A model generated the notes under the pieces. It made no database searches. It saw only the letters and a program-made list of their open reading frames with translations, and had not been told where the DNA came from. Both the position numbers and the translations under genes were made by a program. From Streptococcus vicugnae (GTDB taxonomy: Bacteria; Bacillota; Bacilli; Lactobacillales; Streptococcaceae): a stretch of DNA of 64,000 nucleotides. Below, piece after piece: positions 10,943 through 19,064 of the stretch (its first letter is position 1; each line of letters begins with the position of its first letter). Location of the stretch: contig NZ_JAEMHW010000002.1 of NCBI RefSeq assembly GCF_016461705.1, positions 1-64,000 of the forward strand. The letters are read 5' to 3'.

Positions 10943-10971
10943 GCCCCTGTGGATTCCCATAGGGGCTTTTT
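10943..10971 (+). terminator. Attenuator-like terminator in the que leader
   Basis: GCCCCTGTGG (10943-10952) pairs with CCATAGGGGC (10957-10966) with one G-U pair, loop ATTC, then TTTTTC. It stands 35 nt before queC. It may both end the exporter operon and act as the regulated terminator of the leader; CGCTAA (10908-10913) could pair with TTAGCG (10938-10943) as a competing fold. Confidence 0.75.
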
Positions 10972-11005
10972 CTTTGCCCAGATATCTTAGAAAAGAGATA
11001 TTGAA

Positions 11006-11659
11006 ATGAAACGTCAATCAGCTCTTGTCGTCTTTAGTGGCGGACAAGATTCAACAACTTGCCTATTTTGGGCTTTAAAGCATTATGAACATGTCGAAAC
11101 AGTGACTTTTAATTATGGTCAACGTCACAGTCTTGAAATCGAAGTTGCCAAACACATTGCTGCTGAGCAAGGTGTTAAAAATTATTTGCTTGACATGTCA
11201 TTGCTTGGGCAATTAACGGAAAATGCATTGACACGTGATATTGAGATTGAAAATCCAGACGATGATGTACCAAATACTTTTGTTGACGGGCGCAATCATT
11301 TGTTCTTATCATTTGCTGCAGTGCTTGCCAAACGACTTGGGATTACTGACATTATCACTGGGGTTTGTGAAACAGATTTTTCAGGCTACCCTGACTGTCG
11401 AGACGCTTTTATCAAATCACTTAATGTGACTTTGAACCTTGCCATGGATTATAACTTTGTAATTCAAACACCTCTTATGTGGCTTGATAAATCAGAAACT
11501 TGGGAATTAGCTGACAAACTTGGAAAATTTGACTACGTCCGTGAAAATACTTTGACATGTTATAACGGCATCAAAGGAAGCGGATGTGGGGAATGTCCAT
11601 CATGCAAACTTCGTCAAGCAGGTCTTGAAAAATACTTGGCAAGAAGAGGTAAGGCTTAA
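11006..11659 (+). CDS. queC: 7-cyano-7-deazaguanine synthase
   Basis: QueC converts 7-carboxy-7-deazaguanine to preQ0 with ATP and ammonia, a step of queuosine tRNA modification. The 217-residue protein has the PP-loop FSGGQDSTT (residues 10-18) and the C-terminal zinc-binding cysteines Cys185, Cys194, Cys197 and Cys200. It starts at ATG 11006 with AAAGAGAT upstream and its last base (TAATG) overlaps queD. The gene leads a four-gene operon. Confidence 0.97.
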   Translation: MKRQSALVVFSGGQDSTTCLFWALKHYEHVETVTFNYGQRHSLEIEVAKHIAAEQGVKNYLLDMSLLGQLTENALTRDIEIENPDDDVPNTFVDGRNHLFLSFAAVLAKRLGITDIITGVCETDFSGYPDCRDAFIKSLNVTLNLAMDYNFVIQTPLMWLDKSETWELADKLGKFDYVRENTLTCYNGIKGSGCGECPSCKLRQAGLEKYLARRGKA

Positions 11660-12105
11660 TGTTTTTGGCACCAAAGGAAATTAAAGAACCAACCGGTGAA
11701 TCACTGGTATATTGTCCACGTCGTGTCATGGTTTCAAAGGAATTCACTTTTGATGCAGCACATCATTTGTTTAATTATGATGGCAAGTGTAAGGCACTTC
11801 ATGGGCACACTTATCGATTGCAAATTGCTGTTTCAGGATTGCTTGATGAACGTGGCATGTCAGTTGATTTTGGAGATATTAAGCAGATTTATAAAGAACA
11901 TTTGGAGCCGCATTTGGACCATCGCTACCTTAATGAAAGCTTACCTTATATGAATACAACGGCTGAAAATATGGTTTATTGGATTTTTGAGCAGGTAGCG
12001 AAGCATTTGCCAAAAGAACGTCAAATCAGAGTAGAATATGTCCGTTTGTACGAGACACCAAGTTCTTTTGCTGAGTTCAGAAGGGAGTGGCTTTTAGATG
12101 ACTAA
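11659..12105 (+). CDS. queD: 6-carboxy-5,6,7,8-tetrahydropterin synthase
   Basis: QueD turns dihydroneopterin triphosphate into 6-carboxytetrahydropterin, the second step of preQ0 formation. In its 148 residues the zinc histidines lie in FDAAHHL (His35/36) and LHGHTY (His48, His50), and the catalytic Cys44 lies in DGKCKALHGH. The N-terminal 20 residues before MVSKEFTF are longer than in most homologues, but the overlap with queC and the RBS support this start. It overlaps queE by eight bases. Confidence 0.96.
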   Translation: MFLAPKEIKEPTGESLVYCPRRVMVSKEFTFDAAHHLFNYDGKCKALHGHTYRLQIAVSGLLDERGMSVDFGDIKQIYKEHLEPHLDHRYLNESLPYMNTTAENMVYWIFEQVAKHLPKERQIRVEYVRLYETPSSFAEFRREWLLDD

Positions 12106-12811
12106 ACGCCCACTAATGATTCCTGTGCTTGAAATTTTCGGACCAACCTTTCAAGGAGAAGGGCGAGCGATTGGTCAAAAGACAATGTTTGTCAGAACGG
12201 CTGGGTGTGATTATCACTGCGCTTGGTGTGATTCAGCCTTTACCTGGGATGGTTCAGAAAAACCAAAACGTATGACCGCTGGTGAAATTATTGCAGAGCT
12301 AGATAAGTTGGGAGCTTATGATTATGTGACTTTGTCAGGTGGAAATCCCTGTCTTTTAGGAGCCAACATGGGGGAATTGGTTGCTAAGTTAAAAGCGCGT
12401 GGGGTGACACTCGGTATTGAAACCCAAGGGTCACGTTGGCAAACTTGGTTAAAAGACATCGACCAAGTCACTCTTAGTCCAAAACCACCATCAAGTCAGA
12501 TGACTGTCAATTTTGAGACTTTAGATTTTATCGTGTCACAATTGGATAAAAATCAAGTTACTTTTAAAATTCCAGTTTTTGACGCTGCTGATTTGGCTTT
12601 TGCTAAGATGATTCAAAAACGCTATCAGCCAGACGTTTTGTATTTGTCAGCTGGAAATCCTGAACCACATGTTAGTGGAAATATTGTAGAGCATCAGCTT
12701 GATCGCTTGCGCCAACTTTGGGAGACAGTTGCAGCAGATCCTGAATGGAAGAGTGTTCGCGTATTACCACAACTACACACGCTTTTATATGATAATAAAC
12801 GTGGCGTTTAA
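12098..12811 (+). CDS. queE: 7-carboxy-7-deazaguanine synthase (radical SAM)
   Basis: QueE is a radical SAM enzyme that contracts the pterin ring to 7-carboxy-7-deazaguanine. The 237-residue protein shows the iron-sulfur motif CxxxCxxC at Cys37, Cys41 and Cys44 (GCDYHCAWC) and the TFQGEG entry segment at residues 17-22. The start codon lies inside the end of queD with AAGGGAG upstream. After it the operon is interrupted by about 150 bp before queF. Confidence 0.96.
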   Translation: MTKRPLMIPVLEIFGPTFQGEGRAIGQKTMFVRTAGCDYHCAWCDSAFTWDGSEKPKRMTAGEIIAELDKLGAYDYVTLSGGNPCLLGANMGELVAKLKARGVTLGIETQGSRWQTWLKDIDQVTLSPKPPSSQMTVNFETLDFIVSQLDKNQVTFKIPVFDAADLAFAKMIQKRYQPDVLYLSAGNPEPHVSGNIVEHQLDRLRQLWETVAADPEWKSVRVLPQLHTLLYDNKRGV

Positions 12812-12812
12812 T

Positions 12813-12966
12813 AGGAGATTTAAATAAATAGAAGCGCTGCTTGATTGTATGCGCTAGTTTTGGGAGAAATGCTATAACCGATTAAAGTGACAAATCATGG
12901 GTGTTTTGTCACAATTACACATATAATTTGATAAGCAAAAATGGAATTAAAAAAGGAGATTTAAAT
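12813..12966 (+). repeat. 128-bp insert between 13-bp direct repeats, with a stem-loop
   Basis: AGGAGATTTAAAT occurs at 12813-12825 directly after queE and again at 12954-12966, where it is the ribosome-binding site and start of queF. The copies are exactly 141 bp apart. The 128 bp between hold a perfect 8-bp stem, GTGACAAA (12887-12894) with TTTGTCAC (12905-12912), and a TATAAT at 12922-12927 without a good -35. No ORF of note is inside. The pattern looks like queF's original RBS was duplicated by an insertion. Confidence 0.6.
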
Positions 12967-13456
12967 GACACGAACAGATGAAATGAAAGATTTAACCCTT
13001 TTGGGGAATCAAAATACGAAATATAAATATGACTATGACCCAAGCATTCTGGAATCATTTGATAATCGTCATGTCGATAATGACTACTTTATCAAATTCA
13101 ATTGTCCAGAATTCACATCACTTTGTCCGATTACTGGGCAACCTGATTTTGCGACAATCTATCTTTCTTACATTCCAGATAAACTTTGCGTTGAATCAAA
13201 ATCGCTAAAACTGTATCTTTTTAGTTATCGAAACCATGGCGATTTCCATGAGAATTGTATCAATACGATTGGTAAGGATTTGATTGCGCTTTTGCAACCA
13301 CGTTATCTAGAAGTTTGGGGTAAGTTTACGCCACGTGGTGGTTTGTCGATTGACCCTTATTTCAATTATGGAAAACCAGGAACAAAATATGAGAAAATGG
13401 CTGATTACCGTCTGATGAATCATGATTTGTATCCTGAAACCATTGATAATCGTTAA
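12965..13456 (+). CDS. queF: preQ0 reductase (NADPH-dependent 7-cyano-7-deazaguanine reductase)
   Basis: QueF reduces the nitrile preQ0 to the amine preQ1. This is the short, single-domain type (163 residues). The catalytic cysteine is Cys54 in [13 protein letters not shown], with Asp61 seven residues on, and the ESKSLKLY QueF motif begins at residue 77. It completes the operon's capacity to make preQ1, the base inserted by Tgt. Its expression may be partly uncoupled by the 128-bp spacer upstream. Confidence 0.96.
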   Translation: MTRTDEMKDLTLLGNQNTKYKYDYDPSILESFDNRHVDNDYFIKFNCPEFTSLCPITGQPDFATIYLSYIPDKLCVESKSLKLYLFSYRNHGDFHENCINTIGKDLIALLQPRYLEVWGKFTPRGGLSIDPYFNYGKPGTKYEKMADYRLMNHDLYPETIDNR

Positions 13457-13462
13457 AAATAA

Positions 13463-13490
13463 AAAGCCTTTGGATATTTCCGAAGGCTTT
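13463..13490. terminator. Bidirectional terminator between queF and the DUF308 gene
   Basis: AAAGCCTTTGG (13463-13473) pairs with CCGAAGGCTTT (13480-13490) around ATATTT. A-runs and T-runs flank both sides, so it can serve both converging genes. Confidence 0.75.
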
Positions 13491-13495
13491 ATTGA

Positions 13496-13993
13496 TTATA
13501 TTTTAAATGAAAAAGTAATTCCAGAAACACCTATTGCCATGAGAAGAAGACCAGCAAGTCTACCAATAAAAATGGCTGATAGGGTTGGATTGAATAGAAG
13601 GAACAAACCTAGAAGGATGGCAATAACAGCCGATGATAGGAAACGGTTGGCATCATAAAAACCAGCTTTTCGCATTTGGAATCCACCAATCAAGCGTAAG
13701 AAACCACTGATTAAAATCCAATAAGCTGCAATGGTCATAACGGCGTTTGATAGCGACATGGCTGAGCTAGATAACAAGATAATCCCAAAGACAATGGATA
13801 AGATACCTTGTAGTAAGTACCAAAGAGAACGGTTGACGCTACTTGAATACATGAAAAGACTTGTGAAACCAGATAGAAAAATAATAATAGCGATAATCCA
13901 ACCAATCATAGCGGTTGTTGTGAATGGATGAATAAAGAGGAAAAGTCCAATAAGCAGGGCAATAATCCCTGACCAAAGTGATAAACGTTTCAT
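13496..13993 (-). CDS. DUF308 (HdeD-like) membrane protein
   Basis: The 165-residue protein is almost wholly hydrophobic with about six short membrane helices arranged as three repeated helical hairpins, the pattern of DUF308/HdeD proteins. The family is linked to acid resistance in enteric bacteria, but the role in streptococci is unknown. The start at 13993 follows a good minus-strand AGGAGGT. It converges on queF and diverges from gdhA, so it is a single-gene unit. Confidence 0.85.
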   Translation of the reverse strand: MKRLSLWSGIIALLIGLFLFIHPFTTTAMIGWIIAIIIFLSGFTSLFMYSSSVNRSLWYLLQGILSIVFGIILLSSSAMSLSNAVMTIAAYWILISGFLRLIGGFQMRKAGFYDANRFLSSAVIAILLGLFLLFNPTLSAIFIGRLAGLLLMAIGVSGITFSFKI

Positions 13994-14097
13994 AATGATA
14001 CCTCCTATATTGTCACCCTTATCATATCATATTTTATAGAAAAAAGATTGTTAAAACATGCATTAAATAAGGTCTTGAAACGGTGTATAACATGACG

Positions 14098-14115
14098 TGT
14101 AATGTTTTATAACAT
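14098..14115 (+). promoter_or_regulatory. GlnR operator upstream of gdhA
   Basis: TGTAATGTTTTATAACA (14098-14114) fits the streptococcal GlnR box TGTNA-N7-TNACA in every fixed position and has the extra 3' T. Another TAACAT half-site lies just upstream (about 14087-14093). The box is 39 nt before the gdhA -35. GlnR control of gdhA is known in S. pneumoniae, so nitrogen repression of this gene is likely. Confidence 0.8.
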
Positions 14116-14152
14116 CGAAATGGAAAAATTTTCAAAAAGTTGCAGTAAATGC

Positions 14153-14181
14153 TTGACAGAAATATTCAGAAAATTTATAAT
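14153..14181 (+). promoter_or_regulatory. gdhA promoter
   Basis: A consensus -35 TTGACA (14153-14158) and -10 TATAAT (14176-14181) are separated by exactly 17 nt. A start of transcription near 14188 would leave about 40 nt of leader. Confidence 0.9.
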
Positions 14182-14192
14182 ATTTAATGTAA

Positions 14193-15578
<1,386 letters not shown>

Positions 15579-15651
15579 CATATTACCTTAGAACCGTTCA
15601 GACGGATTCAACAAGCCATTTTTATCTTAAATTAATTCTCTAATATCAAAT

Positions 15652-15701
15652 AACCGAATCGAGCTCGCAAATGTGAGCTCTTTTGGTTACTTTAGTTTTT
15701 T
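15652..15701 (+). terminator. gdhA terminator
   Basis: A long stem pairs AACCGAATCGAGCTCGC (15652-15668) with GTGAGCTCTTTTGGTT (15673-15688), with the GAGCTC core fully complementary. A T-rich tract (15691-15701) follows. Confidence 0.75.
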
Positions 15702-15735
15702 GTTATAATAATTTTATTGAAAGTGAGGCCTGCTT

Positions 15736-16239
15736 ATGGTGGTAGTGAGAGAAGCTTTAACCAGTGATGCTAGGGATATTTTAACGTTTTGTCGGCAGAT
15801 TGGTTCTGAATCAGATAACTTGTCTTATGGTCATGAAGGTTTAGGAATTTCTGTTTCTGATGAAGAAAAGCTATTGACTAAGGTCCATGAAGATGAAAGG
15901 TCATGTTTTTTAGTTGCTAAAGAGGCTGATGAGTTAGTTGGAACTTGTAATTGTAGTGGTTTTCGTAAGGCTCGTCTATCTCATCGTGCTGAGATTGGTA
16001 TTGCAGTAAAAAAAGACTATTGGAATCAAGGAATTGGTCGTCAACTTTTAACTCATTTAATAGACTTAGCTAAGCAATCAGGCTTGAAAGTTCTTTCGCT
16101 TGAAGTTCGTTCTGATAATAGCAGAGCTATTCACCTTTATAAGAGTATGGGGTTTCAAAAAATCGGAACATTTAAAGATTTTATGGAAATCAATGGGAAT
16201 CCCATCGACTTTGATATTATGGAATTATTTTTGGAGTAA
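15736..16239 (+). CDS. GNAT family N-acetyltransferase
   Basis: This 167-residue protein is a single GNAT domain. The acetyl-CoA-binding stretch reads KKDYWNQGIGRQLL (about residues 93-106), after the IGIAV strand, and a typical SLEVRSDNSRAIHLYKSMGF follows. The acceptor is unknown; the C-terminal FKDFMEINGNPIDFDIMELFL resembles RimL-like or small-molecule acetyltransferases. A TATAAT at 15704-15709 may be its -10. It is two bases before the deformylase-like gene and likely co-transcribed. Confidence 0.88.
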   Translation: MVVVREALTSDARDILTFCRQIGSESDNLSYGHEGLGISVSDEEKLLTKVHEDERSCFLVAKEADELVGTCNCSGFRKARLSHRAEIGIAVKKDYWNQGIGRQLLTHLIDLAKQSGLKVLSLEVRSDNSRAIHLYKSMGFQKIGTFKDFMEINGNPIDFDIMELFLE

Positions 16240-16241
16240 AC

Positions 16242-16652
16242 ATGATTAAAGACATTGTAAGAGATACCTTTTTCTTGGCGCAAAAGTCAGAAGAAGCAAC
16301 AAAAGAAGATTTGTATTTAGCGCAGGATTTACAAGATACTTTGAATGCTAACCGTGCTAACTGTGTTGGAATGGCTGCAAATATGATTGGTGTTAAAAAA
16401 CGCGTCATCATTGTTAATATGGGTGTGGCTGATTTGGTCATGTTCAATCCAGTTATGACAAATAAATCTCTTCCTTTTGATACGGAAGAATCTTGTTTGT
16501 CTTTATTGGGATCACGTCCGACACGTCGTTATCAAAAAATTGATGTGACATTCAGAGATAAAAACTGGAATCAGCAAAGTCTAACGTTGACAGGGTTAGC
16601 AGCACAAATTTGTCAACATGAGTTGGATCATTTAGAAGGTATTATTATTTAA
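16242..16652 (+). CDS. Peptide deformylase paralogue with altered motif 1
   Basis: Peptide deformylase removes the formyl group from new proteins using a metal held by Cys, His, His. The 136 residues keep motif 2 (EESCLS, Cys85) and motif 3 (QHELDHLEG, His126, Glu127, His130). Motif 1 reads GMAANMIG, with Met48 where the conserved catalytic Gln stands. It is shorter than the main streptococcal Def (about 200 residues). It is probably a non-essential paralogue with weak or different activity; the main def gene must lie elsewhere. Confidence 0.85.
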   Translation: MIKDIVRDTFFLAQKSEEATKEDLYLAQDLQDTLNANRANCVGMAANMIGVKKRVIIVNMGVADLVMFNPVMTNKSLPFDTEESCLSLLGSRPTRRYQKIDVTFRDKNWNQQSLTLTGLAAQICQHELDHLEGIII

Positions 16653-16660
16653 AAGTAATA

Positions 16661-16689
16661 GAAACGTTGATATATCAGCGTTTCTTTTT
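16661..16689 (+). terminator. Intrinsic terminator
   Basis: GAAACGTTGA (16661-16670) pairs with TCAGCGTTTC (16675-16684) with one G-U pair, followed by CTTTTTG-type T-run. It separates the deformylase gene from the MarR operon. Confidence 0.8.
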
Positions 16690-16712
16690 GTATGTGTAAA
16701 AAAATACTTATC

Positions 16713-16756
16713 ATGAGAACTTTTTTCTTGACATTAGTTCTCATAAGAACTATAAT
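16713..16756 (+). promoter_or_regulatory. MarR operon promoter with operator in the spacer
   Basis: The -35 TTGACA (16728-16733) and -10 TATAAT (16751-16756) are 17 nt apart. The palindrome AGTTCTCATAAGAACT (16736-16751) fills the spacer, and an extra half-site ATGAGAACT lies at 16713-16721. Binding there by the encoded MarR protein would block RNA polymerase, so negative autoregulation is the simplest reading. Confidence 0.8.
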
Positions 16757-16805
16757 GTGTTCTACAAGAATAAATCTTGAAAACTTTTCAGAAAGTGAGG
16801 AAAAA

Positions 16806-17246
16806 ATGCGAGAAAGAGATCCATTTTCACAATTTCGATATTTTATTAATTTGATGGAAAACCGTGTTCATGAGGTCGGAGAGGCTCATGGCGTTGAAAA
16901 TCTTGCAGGTCCACAAGGTTTTGCAGTTTTATATTTACGTGAAAATGAAGATAAAGAAGTTTTCATTAAAGATATTGAACGTAAACTTAAAATATCAAAA
17001 TCTGTAACCAGCAATTTGATCAAGCGAATGGAAAAGAACGGGTATATTAAGGTCGTTCCATCAGAAGTTGATAAGCGTTACAAGCGTGTTGTTTTGACAG
17101 AACTTGGTAAAGCAAAATCAAAAGATATCGATGCTTTTCATGAAGCTATTCATAAGCAAATTTTGAAAGGGATTAGTCGTGAAGAATTGGAACTCTCAAT
17201 GAGTGTCTTTGATCGCATTTTGAAAAACTTAGAAAACAAGGAGTAA
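16806..17246 (+). CDS. rcrR: MarR family regulator (RcrR-like)
   Basis: This is a 146-residue winged-helix MarR repressor. Helix-turn-helix region: IKDIERKLKISKSVTSNLIKRMEKNGY, then the wing VDKRYKRVVLTELG. ATG 16806 is chosen over an upstream in-frame ATG (16692) because the latter lies before the promoter and GTGAGG precedes 16806. Two ABC exporter genes follow at once (3 bp gap), the order rcrR-rcrP-rcrQ known from S. mutans, where the operon affects competence and stress tolerance and lies close to relPRS. Here relPRS is 21 kb away. Confidence 0.85.
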   Translation: MRERDPFSQFRYFINLMENRVHEVGEAHGVENLAGPQGFAVLYLRENEDKEVFIKDIERKLKISKSVTSNLIKRMEKNGYIKVVPSEVDKRYKRVVLTELGKAKSKDIDAFHEAIHKQILKGISREELELSMSVFDRILKNLENKE

Positions 17247-17249
17247 CGC

Positions 17250-19064
17250 ATGTTAAAAATTTTTAAACGTTTAACGGCAAAAGAAGTCGTCATGATGCTT
17301 GTTGCCGTCTTATTTGTGTGTTTGAATGTTTTCTTGGATTTAAAAATTCCGGATTACATGTCTGACATCACATCCTTGCTCTCAACTCAAGGAACAGAAG
17401 CCAAGGATATTTTTGCTTGGAATCTTGATGCCCCTGGTATGCGTATGGTCTTGCTTTCTTTAGGAAGCTTTGCTGCGTCAGTAGTTGTCGGATTCTTAGC
17501 AGCCCGTATTGCAGCAAGTTTTAGTACACGCTTGCGCGATGATATTTTCCACAGTGTCTTAGATTTTTCAGATGCGGAAATCAAGAAATTTTCAATTCCA
17601 AGTCTTTTGACACGTACGACTAATGATATTACACAAATTCAGTTAGTCTTTACAATGGGACTTCAAGTCATTACTAAGGGACCGATTATGGCAATCTGGG
17701 CAATCACAAAGATTGCTGATAAAAATCATGAGTGGTTGTTAGTGCTTGTTGTTGCAGTAGCTGTTATGATTTTGATGTTGATTTTCTTGTTAATGATGGT
17801 TATGCCAAAACAACGTATGATTCAAAAATTAACAGATAAATTGAACAGTATTACACGTGAGTCATTGACAGGTATTCGTGTTGTTCGTGCTTACAATGCC
17901 GAAAGTTATCAAGATGGTAAATTTGCTAAAGCCAATGATAACGTGACAAACTTTAACCTCTTTATCAACCGTTCAATGGCTTTGATGTCGCCAGTTATGA
18001 CAAGTATTTCAAGCGGGATGACTCTGGCAATTTATTGGATTGGTGCTTTCTTGATTGAAGATATTGCTATTCCAAAAGATCCAACTAAAATTGCTGGTGC
18101 CATGCAAGATAAGGTAAATATCTTCTCAGATATGGTGGTTTATTCATCATATGCCATGCAAGTTGTTATTGGTTTTATGATGATGATTATCGTTTTCTTC
18201 ATTCTTCCCCGTGCGGTTGTCGCTGCAGGGCGTATTAATGAAGTCTTGGATACAAAACCATCTGTTATTTACCCTGAAGAAAGTAAAGCTCAGCCGGTCG
18301 AAAAAGGTTCTGTTGAATTTGATGACGTGTCTTTCCGCTACAGCGATCATTCGGAAGCTGTTTTGGAACATGTTTCCTTTAAGGCTAAAGCAGGTGATAC
18401 GGTTGCCTTTATCGGATCAACAGGTTCTGGTAAATCTACTCTAGTTAATTTGATTCCTCGTTTTTACGATGCAAGTGAAGGAACAATCAAAGTTGACGGT
18501 GTTGACGTTCGTGATTACGATCATGACACGCTTCATAAGATTGTTGGTTACATTCCGCAAAAAGCTGTGCTCTTTAGTGGAGATATCGCTTCAAATATGG
18601 ACATGGGTGACAGCAATAGTTCACCGCTTGATGAAGATAAGATGTGGGAAGCACTTGATTTGGCACAGGGTAAAGACTTCGTTGAAAGTAAAGAAGGTCA
18701 ACTAAAAGCTAAAGTTTCCCAAGGTGGTCAAAACTTCTCAGGTGGTCAAAAACAACGCTTGGCGATTGCGCGTGCCCTTGCCCGTAAACCTGAAATTATC
18801 ATCTTTGATGATTCATTCTCAGCGCTTGATTATAAGACTGACCGAATCCTTCGTTCTCAATTGAAAGAACGTACAGCTGACATGACGAAGTTGATTGTTG
18901 CCCAACGTATTTCAACAATCATGGATGCCGATCAGATCTTAGTCTTGGATGAAGGTAAAGTAGTTGGTCAAGGTACTCACGAAGAATTGCTTGCTAATAA
19001 TGACGTTTATCGTGAAATTGCCTACTCACAATTATCTAAGGAGGAATTAGAAAATGGAAAATAA
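17250..19064 (+). CDS. rcrP: Heterodimeric ABC exporter, RcrP-like subunit
   Basis: This 604-residue half-transporter has six membrane helices then an ATPase domain. Walker A GSTGSGKST, signature FSGGQ, and Walker B followed by Asp in place of the catalytic Glu (IIFDDSFSALD). It overlaps its partner by 11 bases. Similarity to the 7.3-kb subunit 1 suggests an old duplication of the whole pair. The substrate is unknown; in S. mutans peptides encoded within the rcr operon and competence control have been discussed. Confidence 0.9.
   Translation: MLKIFKRLTAKEVVMMLVAVLFVCLNVFLDLKIPDYMSDITSLLSTQGTEAKDIFAWNLDAPGMRMVLLSLGSFAASVVVGFLAARIAASFSTRLRDDIFHSVLDFSDAEIKKFSIPSLLTRTTNDITQIQLVFTMGLQVITKGPIMAIWAITKIADKNHEWLLVLVVAVAVMILMLIFLLMMVMPKQRMIQKLTDKLNSITRESLTGIRVVRAYNAESYQDGKFAKANDNVTNFNLFINRSMALMSPVMTSISSGMTLAIYWIGAFLIEDIAIPKDPTKIAGAMQDKVNIFSDMVVYSSYAMQVVIGFMMMIIVFFILPRAVVAAGRINEVLDTKPSVIYPEESKAQPVEKGSVEFDDVSFRYSDHSEAVLEHVSFKAKAGDTVAFIGSTGSGKSTLVNLIPRFYDASEGTIKVDGVDVRDYDHDTLHKIVGYIPQKAVLFSGDIASNMDMGDSNSSPLDEDKMWEALDLAQGKDFVESKEGQLKAKVSQGGQNFSGGQKQRLAIARALARKPEIIIFDDSFSALDYKTDRILRSQLKERTADMTKLIVAQRISTIMDADQILVLDEGKVVGQGTHEELLANNDVYREIAYSQLSKEELENGK

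Noticed and set aside
12887-12963. Hairpin before queF as a preQ1-II riboswitch
   Set aside because: The stem is there and ATTACAC follows, but the loop lacks the pyrimidine-rich stretch needed to pair with the downstream purine-rich RBS.
13422-13931. Plus-strand frames opposite the DUF308 gene
   Set aside because: They have no RBS and mirror a typical hydrophobic gene on the minus strand, which has a good start and family match.
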